Below are positions 43,567 through 51,853 of a DNA stretch of 64,000 bases, in pieces. This DNA comes from Massilia sp. W12 (lineage in GTDB: Bacteria > Pseudomonadota > Gammaproteobacteria > Burkholderiales > Burkholderiaceae_D). The stretch lies in assembly GCF_037300705.1 (NCBI RefSeq), contig NZ_CP147776.1, positions 1,178,001 to 1,242,000 of the forward strand, in the 5' to 3' direction. Each line of letters opens with the position of its first letter. Positions within the stretch are counted from its first letter, which is position 1. The position numbers and the translations under genes are program-made. The notes below the pieces were generated by a model, which ran no database searches, was not told the origin of the DNA, and worked only from the letters and a program-made list of their open reading frames with translations.

Positions 43567-46349
43567 GCGCCGTCTCCCGCGCGCAAGGGCAGGTCAAGCA
43601 TGAAGCAGCAGCCGCCCAGCGTGCCGACGCAGCAATTGATTTTGCCTTCCAGCAGGGCGGTTACGATGTTGTAGGCGATATGCAGGCCCAGGCCGGGCCG
43701 CCGGCTGTGTTCGGGGCCGCTGTGGTTGAAGATCTGCGCCATGGTTTGCGGCGGCATGCCGCCGCCATCATCTTCGCAGCGGATTTCCACTCTGGCGCCG
43801 CGCAATTGGGCGGAAATGCGCAGCAGGCCGCCGCGTCTGGCGGCAAACGCGTGCTGCAGCGCGTTTTCCAGCAAAATCCGCAGCACTTGCGCATACGGGC
43901 CGGCAAAGCTGTGCAGCACAATGCCGGGCGCAATCGCCAGTTCGAGCCGGTGCGCATGTTGTTCAAAGTCGGCCAGCACGATCGCGGCGGCGGCCTGGCT
44001 GACCTGGGCCAGATCAAATTCCTGTGCTTGCAATTGCGCGCGTTGCACCGCCAGTTGTTTGAATTGCGTCACCAGTTGCGCGGCGCGCGTCAGGTCTTCG
44101 CCGGCCTGGCGGGTTTGTTGCAAGCCCTGTTGGATGAATTGCCCCAGGTCTGCGGCTTGCAGGGTGCGGGCGGCGAAGGCCTGGCTCAGTTCGGTGCGCG
44201 CCTGATGCAGGGCGCGGATTTCCTGCTGGCAGTGGGTGAGCGGATCGAGCAGGGCTTGCGCCACGCCATCGACTAAGCCGCCCAAGGCGGCCAGCTTTTC
44301 CTGCGCCACCAGCTGACGCTGGTTTTCCTGCACCTGTTGCCAGGCTTGCGCATTGTCGAGCGCAATCGCGCCATATGCGCACAGATTGCGAAACACCAGT
44401 AATTCGCGCTCGTTGTAGGCGTGCGCGGCAAAGGATTGGATGGTCATTACGCCCAGCACGCGGCCACCGGCGATCAGCGGCGCAAATAAGGCGCTTTGCG
44501 TGATATCGACATCGGCTAAGCGGTTGATGTGGCGGTCATCCGGCGGCAGGAATAAAACCAGTTCGCGTTGTTCGCGCACGCATTGCACGGCAAACGCGGA
44601 CGGGTTGTCCATGCTGACCCGGTAGGGCGGCAAATGGGTCTGGCCCTGGATCCGGAAGACTGAGTGCAGCGCGCTGCCTTCGGCGTCCATCACCAGCAAT
44701 GCGCAGTAATCCGCCTGCAGCAGATTGCGCACATGATTTTCCATACTGGCAAACAGGCCGGCGAGGTCGCGGCAGGCGGTGATTTCACGTCCGACCGCGC
44801 TCAAGTGCGAGAGCGTGTCCCCGGTTTCAGCCAGGGCTTGCACGCGCAAGGCTTCGGCCTGCGCCTGTTGCTGCAATTGTTCGGCTTCGATTTGCATGCG
44901 CTCGGCATGATGGCGGGTTTGCAGGCTTTGCAGACGTTGCAGGGTGTCTTGCCGCAATTTATCTTCGCGCACCCGGCCTGCGTGTTGGCTGTAGGTGTTG
45001 GCTTGCAGAAAATCGCCTTGTGCGGCGTGCAGATCGGCCAGGCTGTCAAGCAGGCTGCTGGAGGTTTGCATGCCGTGAATGCTGTCGGCGATTTCCAGCG
45101 CTTGCAGCAGGCAGGCGCGCTGTCGCCCGGCATCCTGATTGGCGGCGTGGATATGCGCCAGCACTTCCAGCAATTCGACTTGGCCGAGCGGGTCGCGCAT
45201 CTCCTGGGCGAAGCGCAAGCCTTCTTCTGCGCACTGGCGCGCGGCGTCAAACCGGGCCAGTCCGAGAAGCGATTTGGCCTGGCCGCTCAAGGCCGCCGCC
45301 TGGAAGTTGTGATAACCGCGCCGCGCCGCCTGTTCCTGCAGTTTGCTGAAACTCTGCAAGGCGTCGGCGTGCTGTCCCAGATCGCTTTGCAATTCGCCCA
45401 TCATTTGCAGGCATTGGCTGTAGCGGTGCGAGTGCGGATTGGATTGCAGCGCTTGCATGGTTTCCTGCACCAGTTCCAGCCCTTCGCTAAAGCGGCCCAG
45501 TTGCCGCAGACAGGAAGCATATTGCGTCATGCTGTCGTGGTACAGGCTGCGCCATTGGGTTTGGCGCGCGATGTCGATGGCTTTTTCTATCCATTCGAGG
45601 GCGGCGTGCACATCATTGAGGTTGAGCAGGACGCGGCTGACATTGCCGGCGCAGACGATGGCGCGGCGGCTCTGGCCGCATTGCTGCGCATCCTGGCAGG
45701 CTTGCATGTAATGGCCGATTGCCTCGGCCATGTTTTCACTCATATGCATTTGCAAGCCGAGCGCATTGTGAAAGGCGGCGCGGCTGACCGGATGCAAGCC
45801 GGCCAGGTGCGGCAGCCAGGCTTGCAATTGCGCTTCGGCGGCGGCCGGTTCGTATAAACCGAGCGCGGCCAGAATCGAGGCTTGCAGGTATTCGTTGCGC
45901 AGCGCATCTTCGGCCTGCTGGGCGCAGCGCAGGGCTTGTTGTAAATGGTGATGGCGCGCTTTCACATCGCCCAGTTCAAACACCAGCCAGCTCAGTAATT
46001 CATGCGCATCGCAGCATAAGGCATGCGCGCTGTGCTGCAAGGCGGCTTGGCTGCTCAAGGCGCCGGCTTGCTCCAGGCAGGCTTGCGCCAGCGCTAAGGC
46101 TGCCTGGTGTTCGCTGCACAGCCAATGGCGTTCGGCGCGCAGCAGGTCGAGGCGGAGGCGCAAGAGCTGATGTGCCGGGCTGCGGTCGAGTCGCAGCAGG
46201 GCGCGCTGCGCCAGCACTTGCGCCTGGGCTTGCGCGCTCTGGCGCATATACCATGCCAGCGCCACCAGATCGGCGGCGTCAGCCACGTCCAGTTGCGCGC
46301 GCGACTGCAAGGCGGTCAGTTTGGCGTTTGTTTCAAAAAACGCGATCAT
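43563..46349 (-). CDS. TPR-GAF-histidine-kinase-like protein, array member 4 (degenerate catalytic core)
   Basis: A 928-residue paralog. The TPR array (SRRAIVCAGNVSRVLLNLND) and GAF domain (LLQADYCALLVMDAEG; YNERELLVFRNLCAYGAIALDN) are well kept, but the kinase core is eroded. The H-box is LVDGVAQALLDPL, with Gln for His at about 698 and the following N-T-P lost. The G1 motif is CEDDGGGMP, the F-box FDPFFTT has become FNHSGPEHS, and the G2 reads PGLGLHIAYN. It still has an N-box (LLENALQHAF). It is the most likely of the six to be catalytically dead while kept as a scaffold or sensory subunit. It starts 15 bases after member 3 and overlaps member 5 by ATGA. Confidence 0.88.
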   Translation of the reverse strand: MIAFFETNAKLTALQSRAQLDVADAADLVALAWYMRQSAQAQAQVLAQRALLRLDRSPAHQLLRLRLDLLRAERHWLCSEHQAALALAQACLEQAGALSSQAALQHSAHALCCDAHELLSWLVFELGDVKARHHHLQQALRCAQQAEDALRNEYLQASILAALGLYEPAAAEAQLQAWLPHLAGLHPVSRAAFHNALGLQMHMSENMAEAIGHYMQACQDAQQCGQSRRAIVCAGNVSRVLLNLNDVHAALEWIEKAIDIARQTQWRSLYHDSMTQYASCLRQLGRFSEGLELVQETMQALQSNPHSHRYSQCLQMMGELQSDLGQHADALQSFSKLQEQAARRGYHNFQAAALSGQAKSLLGLARFDAARQCAEEGLRFAQEMRDPLGQVELLEVLAHIHAANQDAGRQRACLLQALEIADSIHGMQTSSSLLDSLADLHAAQGDFLQANTYSQHAGRVREDKLRQDTLQRLQSLQTRHHAERMQIEAEQLQQQAQAEALRVQALAETGDTLSHLSAVGREITACRDLAGLFASMENHVRNLLQADYCALLVMDAEGSALHSVFRIQGQTHLPPYRVSMDNPSAFAVQCVREQRELVLFLPPDDRHINRLADVDITQSALFAPLIAGGRVLGVMTIQSFAAHAYNERELLVFRNLCAYGAIALDNAQAWQQVQENQRQLVAQEKLAALGGLVDGVAQALLDPLTHCQQEIRALHQARTELSQAFAARTLQAADLGQFIQQGLQQTRQAGEDLTRAAQLVTQFKQLAVQRAQLQAQEFDLAQVSQAAAAIVLADFEQHAHRLELAIAPGIVLHSFAGPYAQVLRILLENALQHAFAARRGGLLRISAQLRGARVEIRCEDDGGGMPPQTMAQIFNHSGPEHSRRPGLGLHIAYNIVTALLEGKINCCVGTLGGCCFMLDLPLRAGDGA

Positions 46350-46364
46350 CAGCGGATGTCCATA

Positions 46365-49055
46365 TCAGGCGCAGTGCAGGGGCAAATCCAGTATAAAACA
46401 GGCGCCGTCGCCGGCCCCGCTTTCGGCGCGGATCGAACCCTGCAGCAGCGATCTGACGATGTTATAGCAAATATTGAGTCCAAGTCCATTCCCGCCTTGC
46501 CCTAAGCGGGTGGTGAAAAAAGGGTCGAAGATGTGTTTTAAATGCGCAGCCGCGATCCCTGCGCCATTGTCGCACACCTTGATTTCGACGTGCGCGCCGG
46601 GCAGGCGGCGCGCGCTGATTTTGATCAAGCCGCCGCTGCGCCCGGCAAAGCCGTGTTCCAGGGCGTTTTCCAGCAGGGCGCTTAAGACCTGGCCCCAGGC
46701 CCCGGGCTGGCTGTAGAGCGTGATATCGGGGGGGATGTCCAGCTGCACATGGTGGTTGCCGTCACGCATACGGTTTTGCAGGGTGCGCAAAATATCCGCC
46801 GTGGTTTGCGCCAGGCTGAAATGGCGCGCCTGTTCGCTGGTGCGGTCTTGCGCCACTTGTTTGAAGCTGGACACCAGGCGCCAGGCGGCTTGCAGACTGC
46901 GCTGTAAAACCGCGCTGCTTTCATGCCCGTCTTCCAGATAGCAAAGTAAATCGCTGTGGCGCAATTGGCTTTGCTGCTGCAGCGCGAACAGGGCGTCTTG
47001 TTGGCTGGAGGCCATCATCAGGGCGTTTCCCAGGGGGGTGTTCAATTCATGTGCGACGCCGGCCACCAGACTGCCAAGGGACGCCAGTTTTTCCTGCGCC
47101 ACCAATTGCCGCCGGCTGCTTTCGACCTGGGCCCAGGCTTGCGCATTGTCGAGCGCGATGGCGGCATACGCCGCCAGATTGGCGCGCAAGGCTGGCGTAT
47201 GCGCGCTTTCCTGTTGCGGTGCGCTGCTTGTCAGCAGCATGCCGCACAATTGTCCGCCTTTAAACAATGGCTCAAAACACAAGCTGCGGCGCGCGCCGGG
47301 CCAGGGGCAGCATTGCAGGCTGTGGCGCTGGCTGGCGCAGGATGCGGCCAGCTGCGCCAGTCCGTCGGGCGTGGCGGCGCCGGGCATGGCTGTGCGCCAT
47401 GCGTCCGCGCCTGGCAGCAGCAGTTCGACCGCCTCGGCTTGCAGCAGCGCCGGGGCATGCTGGCGCAGGGCTTTGGCCAGTTCGGGCAGGCTGCGGCGGG
47501 CGGTCAGATCGCGCCCGCAGGCGCCCAGCTGGCTCAGTACGTCGATATGCGCTTGCAAGGCGGCGGCGCGCGCCGCTTCGCTGGCGGCCAGCTCGCGCAA
47601 TTGGCTGGCGCGGGTGGCGGCGCGCTCTTCTTCATAGTGGCTGGCCAGCAGGGTGGCGCGCCGGCTCAAGTCGGCCTGATATTGGCGCACCTGGGCTTGG
47701 CCGGCTTGCAGGGTGTATTCAAGCGCCTGTTCCAGCTCGCCTTGATTTTGATGCGCTTGCGACAGCATTTCCAGCAAACCCAGGGGCAGGTGCATGCGGT
47801 CCATGCGCTGCGCCAGCGCGGCCGCCTGTTGCAGCCACATCATGGTTTCGGCCTGTTGCTGCAGCGCTGTGCTGATTTGCGCCAGAATTTGCAGCATCTG
47901 CATTTCTTGCGCTTGTAAGCCAAGCTGGCGTATTTGCTGTAATTGCCGGCGTCCGCTTTGCATGGCGTGCGCGGCTTGCCCCAGTTCCAGCAGGGCGCGG
48001 GTTTGTCCCAGCCAGGCTTCGGCCTGGAAATCGGCTTGTTCCAGGCGCAGCCCCAATTCTTCCAGCGCGACGAAGGCTTGCAAGGCCTCATGCGCCTGGC
48101 CGCTGGCCTGACACACCAGCCCTTCTTGCAGCAGGGCTTGGGCATAAAGGCGCGACCCGGCCAGCGGGGCCAGGATCTGCAGCGCTTCGCGGCTGGCGGC
48201 GCGCGCATCGCTCAGGCGTCCCAGCAATTGCATGCATTCGGCGTATTGCGCCAGGGCGTGTCCGAGCAGGCTGGGCCAGGCGCTGCTGCGGGCGATGCAA
48301 AGTTCGCGTTCGGCCCATTCGAGCGCGCCATCGAGGTCTTGTTGATGCGCCAACACCCGGCTGATATTGCCGGCGGCGATGCAGGCGCGGCGCAGTTGCC
48401 CGCTGTTTTGCGCATGTTGCCACGACAGGCGGTAATAGCGCACCGCCAGATTCATTTGCGGGCCATTATGGAAATACAGTCCGAGCGCATTGCTGAGGAT
48501 GGCGCCGGGGGCGGGCGGCAGCGCGCTCAGGTCTGCTGCGCGCCATTTGTCGATCTCTTGCGCCACGCCTTCGCTTTGCTCAAGGATGCGCATGGTCAGC
48601 ATATTGCCCTGCGCAATCAAGATGCGTTCGTGGTCGCCGGCGGCTTGCGCGGCTTGTTCCATCTGCGCTAAATGGTGGTTGCGCGCTTCGTGTTCGCTGT
48701 TTTCAAAGCAGAGCCAGGCGGCCAGGGCGTGACAATCGGCGCGCAGCAACAGGCCGTGCTGGCTGTCTTGCGGACAGCGCGCCAGTATGCGCTGGCATAC
48801 CGCTTGCGCTTGCGCCGGGCGCAGTTGCAGCCAGTCCAATTCGGCTTGCAATAAATCCAGACGCCAGCTTTGTTCTTCGCGCCATCCGGGCAGGCCGGGC
48901 AGGGCGGCGCGCAGCGCGTGCGCGGGCCGGCTGTCGGACTGGCGTTGATACCAGGCCAGCGCCAATAATTCATCCGGCCCGGCGCTTTGCTGCGCCGCCT
49001 TGTCCTGCAGCGCGGCGATGCTGCTTTGGGTGGCGAAGTAATGTAAGTCAGACAT
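46365..49055 (-). CDS. TPR-GAF-histidine kinase, array member 3 (decayed GAF)
   Basis: An 896-residue paralog; the start at 49055 (MSDLHYFATQSS) is 5 bases after the stop of member 2 and aligns with the other N-termini, whereas the open frame to 49097 does not. The kinase core is complete: H-box LVAGVAHELNTPLG (His about 669), N-box LLENALEHGF, G1 VCDNGAGIA, F-box FDPFFTTRLG, G2 GNGLGLNICYN. The GAF region is shortened and lacks the YxERExLxF-NLCAY signature of the others, reading HTPALRANLAAYAAIALDN, and its ligand core is Cys/Pro/Ala-rich. It has probably lost GAF ligand binding. Confidence 0.87.
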   Translation of the reverse strand: MSDLHYFATQSSIAALQDKAAQQSAGPDELLALAWYQRQSDSRPAHALRAALPGLPGWREEQSWRLDLLQAELDWLQLRPAQAQAVCQRILARCPQDSQHGLLLRADCHALAAWLCFENSEHEARNHHLAQMEQAAQAAGDHERILIAQGNMLTMRILEQSEGVAQEIDKWRAADLSALPPAPGAILSNALGLYFHNGPQMNLAVRYYRLSWQHAQNSGQLRRACIAAGNISRVLAHQQDLDGALEWAERELCIARSSAWPSLLGHALAQYAECMQLLGRLSDARAASREALQILAPLAGSRLYAQALLQEGLVCQASGQAHEALQAFVALEELGLRLEQADFQAEAWLGQTRALLELGQAAHAMQSGRRQLQQIRQLGLQAQEMQMLQILAQISTALQQQAETMMWLQQAAALAQRMDRMHLPLGLLEMLSQAHQNQGELEQALEYTLQAGQAQVRQYQADLSRRATLLASHYEEERAATRASQLRELAASEAARAAALQAHIDVLSQLGACGRDLTARRSLPELAKALRQHAPALLQAEAVELLLPGADAWRTAMPGAATPDGLAQLAASCASQRHSLQCCPWPGARRSLCFEPLFKGGQLCGMLLTSSAPQQESAHTPALRANLAAYAAIALDNAQAWAQVESSRRQLVAQEKLASLGSLVAGVAHELNTPLGNALMMASSQQDALFALQQQSQLRHSDLLCYLEDGHESSAVLQRSLQAAWRLVSSFKQVAQDRTSEQARHFSLAQTTADILRTLQNRMRDGNHHVQLDIPPDITLYSQPGAWGQVLSALLENALEHGFAGRSGGLIKISARRLPGAHVEIKVCDNGAGIAAAHLKHIFDPFFTTRLGQGGNGLGLNICYNIVRSLLQGSIRAESGAGDGACFILDLPLHCA

Positions 49056-49060
49056 GTGCT

Positions 49061-51853
49061 CTAATGCGCCACCAGCGGCAAATCCAGACTGAAACAAGCG
49101 CCTTGCCCCGGCGTGCTGCTGGCTTCAATGCTGCCTTGCAAGAGCGAAGTCACCAGATTGTAGGCGATGTTCAAACCCAGGCCATTCCCGCCTTGCCCCA
49201 GACAGGTGGTGAAAAAGGGGTCAAAAATATGCGCCAGATGTTGCGGCGCGATGCCGCAGCCGTTGTCGCTGCAGCAGATCAGCACCCGGCCTGGTTTGTG
49301 CAGTCTGGCCCAGATCCGGATCTGGCCTTGGGGCTGGCCGGCGAAGGCGTGCACCAGGGCATTGCTGATCAGGCTGGCGATGACCTGGCCGTAATGTCCG
49401 GGATAGCTTTGCAATTCGATATTCGGCGCAATTTCGAGCGTGATGCTGTGGCCGTTGGCGCGGATCTGGCTCATCATGGTGGCCACGATTTCCTGCGTGG
49501 TCTGGGACAGATCAAAGCTGCGCCGCTCAGCGCTGGTGCGGTCCACCGCGACCTGTTTGAAGGTGCTCACCAAATGCGCTGCGCTGTGCAGGGCGCGTTG
49601 CAGTAAATGACTGGCTTGTTTGCCGTCGGTGATGCAATCTTGCAACCGCGCCATGCTCAAGGTTTGCGCTTGTAAGCGCTGTTCCAGGTCCTGCCATAAT
49701 TCCTGAATGCTGCTGGCGATGGTGATGCTGTTGCCCAGCGGGGTGTTTAATTCATGCGCCACGCCGGCCACCAGACTGCCCAGGGCCGCCAGTTTTTCCT
49801 GTTCCACCAGCTGGCGCTGGGTCTGTTGCAATTGGCGGTAGGCGTTGGCGTTGTCCAGCGCAATCGCGCCATAGGCGCACAGATTACGGAAAATCAGGCG
49901 TTCCCGTTCGCCATAGGCGTCGGCCTGGCTGGATTGAATCGTCATTGCGCCCAGCACCCGCTCACCCACTTGCAACGGGCCGAACAGTGCGCTCAAGGTC
50001 GGGCTGGCGTCGTCGCGCAGGGCCGGATTGTGTTGCCCGGCTTGCATCGACATGATCACTTCGCGTTTTTCCAGCACGCATTGGGCCACATATGAATTGT
50101 CCGCCGGCAGCGCCTGGCGGTAGGGCGGCAGGGATTGCTTGTTTTGCACCCGGTACACCGAATGCAGGCCGCTGCCATCTTCGTCCATCAGCAAAATCGC
50201 AAAATAGCTGGCGTCCAGCAGATTATTGACATGCTGATTGAGCAGGGCGAATAAATCGCTCAGATTGCGTTGCGCGGTGATTTCGCGCCCGATCGCGCCC
50301 AGGTGGCTTAAGGTGTTGCCGGTGTCTTGCAAAATTTCGGCGCGGCGCGCTTCGGCTTGCGCCAGTTGGCGCAAATGTTCGCTTTCGGCGCGCATGCGCT
50401 CTGATTGATATTGCAATTGCAGGGAGAGCGCGCGATTTTCCGCTTTCACATCGCTTAAGGCGTCGCGCGCACGCGCGCTCTTGCGCGCATACTCAAACGC
50501 TTGCTGCAGCTGGCCGTCGCGCGCATAGGCGTCGGCAATCGCATCCAGCAATTCCGGGGTGTGGCAGTATCCTGTGATGGTGGCGCCCAAGGCTTGCGCC
50601 TGCAGCAGACAATCCAGCTGGGCCTGGCTGAAGTGCGCGCCGGCCTGATAAGCGTGAATCTCGGCCATGATGTGCAGCACATCAATCTGGCCTGAAACAT
50701 CTTGCACTGCGCGCATGATCGTCAAGGCTTCTTGCGCCATCTCCCAGGCTTCTTGCGGGCGTTGCAGCATGAGCAGGCTTTTGGCGATGCCGCGCCGCGC
50801 ATTGCCTTGCAAGTCGCTGTGCTTGAGGGTATCGGCGCGCGCTTTGAACATACTGAAATTGTGCAGTGCGCTGGCGCCGTCCTGGCGCGCCAAGTCGATA
50901 TCGCCGGCGATCACATAGCTGACGGCGTGATTGCGCGAACCGGCGTAAGGCGTCATGCATTGCAGGCTTTCCTGCATCAAGTCATGCGCAGCGTCGAGCC
51001 GTCCCATCAAGCGCAGACAGGAGGCGGTGTGCATCAGGCAGTTGCCCAGCAGTCCGGGCCAGGCATGCGTGCGCGCTGCGCCCAAGCCGCGCTCCATCCA
51101 TTCCATGGCGGACACGGCGTCATTCAGGGTGACAAAGATATTGCCGATATTGCAGGCCAGCACCGCGCTGCGCCGCACTTGTCCGCTTTCGTTTGCGCTT
51201 TCATAGGCATTGAGCCAATATCCCACACATTGTTTCAAATCGTCGCTGATGCGCAAGGTCAGGCCGAGAAAGTCATGCACCACGGCGCGCAGCGCGCTGT
51301 GCATCGTTTGATTGCCGGCCTTGCTTTGATAGCGTTCGGCCTGGGATTGCGCTTGCACCGGATCATGGAAGGCGAGCATGGAGGCCAGCGATGCCTTGGC
51401 GAATTCGGCGCGCAGGCTGTCTTGTGCATTCAAGGCCGCGACATGCATCGCTTGCCAGGCCTCGCTGCGTTTCTCGGTGTCGCCGGATTCATTCGCCACC
51501 CAGCCCAGCAGCCACCAGGCGTCGGCTTGCAGGGCGGCAAATTGAATGCTTTCGCTGGGAGCGCTTTGCTTGATCACATATTGCGCATGTTCCACCGCCT
51601 CGTTTAAGCGTCCATGCAACCAGTCGTGTTCTGCCAGCACCAGCTGGCAGCGCAGGCGCAGCAGCTGGCCTTCGGCGTCTTCACCAGCCAGGGCCAGGGT
51701 TTGCCGGCACAGCGCTTGCGCGCGCAGCGGGTCGCGCTGGCGCAGCGCCCAGGCCAGGGCGCATTGCGCAGCCGGATCGGCTGGCGCGCTTGTCAGCGCA
51801 TCTTCCAGCGCTTGCAACTCGCTCTGGCTGGCGAAAAATTCAATCCTGTCCAT
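49061..51853 (-). CDS. TPR-GAF-histidine kinase, array member 2
   Basis: A 930-residue soluble kinase. N-terminal CALAWALRQRDPLRAQAL and VRRSAVLACNIGNIFVTLND mark the TPR-like array; the GAF domain (about 505-665) has LLDASYFAILLMDEDGSGLHSVYRV and YGERERLIFRNLCAYGAIALDN. The kinase core is intact: LVAGVAHELNTPLG (His about 700), LISNALVHAF, CSDNGCGIA, FDPFFTTCLG, GNGLGLNIAYN. It overlaps member 1 by 14 bases. A GGGAGC ribosome site is inside the end of member 1. Confidence 0.9.
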   Translation of the reverse strand: MDRIEFFASQSELQALEDALTSAPADPAAQCALAWALRQRDPLRAQALCRQTLALAGEDAEGQLLRLRCQLVLAEHDWLHGRLNEAVEHAQYVIKQSAPSESIQFAALQADAWWLLGWVANESGDTEKRSEAWQAMHVAALNAQDSLRAEFAKASLASMLAFHDPVQAQSQAERYQSKAGNQTMHSALRAVVHDFLGLTLRISDDLKQCVGYWLNAYESANESGQVRRSAVLACNIGNIFVTLNDAVSAMEWMERGLGAARTHAWPGLLGNCLMHTASCLRLMGRLDAAHDLMQESLQCMTPYAGSRNHAVSYVIAGDIDLARQDGASALHNFSMFKARADTLKHSDLQGNARRGIAKSLLMLQRPQEAWEMAQEALTIMRAVQDVSGQIDVLHIMAEIHAYQAGAHFSQAQLDCLLQAQALGATITGYCHTPELLDAIADAYARDGQLQQAFEYARKSARARDALSDVKAENRALSLQLQYQSERMRAESEHLRQLAQAEARRAEILQDTGNTLSHLGAIGREITAQRNLSDLFALLNQHVNNLLDASYFAILLMDEDGSGLHSVYRVQNKQSLPPYRQALPADNSYVAQCVLEKREVIMSMQAGQHNPALRDDASPTLSALFGPLQVGERVLGAMTIQSSQADAYGERERLIFRNLCAYGAIALDNANAYRQLQQTQRQLVEQEKLAALGSLVAGVAHELNTPLGNSITIASSIQELWQDLEQRLQAQTLSMARLQDCITDGKQASHLLQRALHSAAHLVSTFKQVAVDRTSAERRSFDLSQTTQEIVATMMSQIRANGHSITLEIAPNIELQSYPGHYGQVIASLISNALVHAFAGQPQGQIRIWARLHKPGRVLICCSDNGCGIAPQHLAHIFDPFFTTCLGQGGNGLGLNIAYNLVTSLLQGSIEASSTPGQGACFSLDLPLVAH

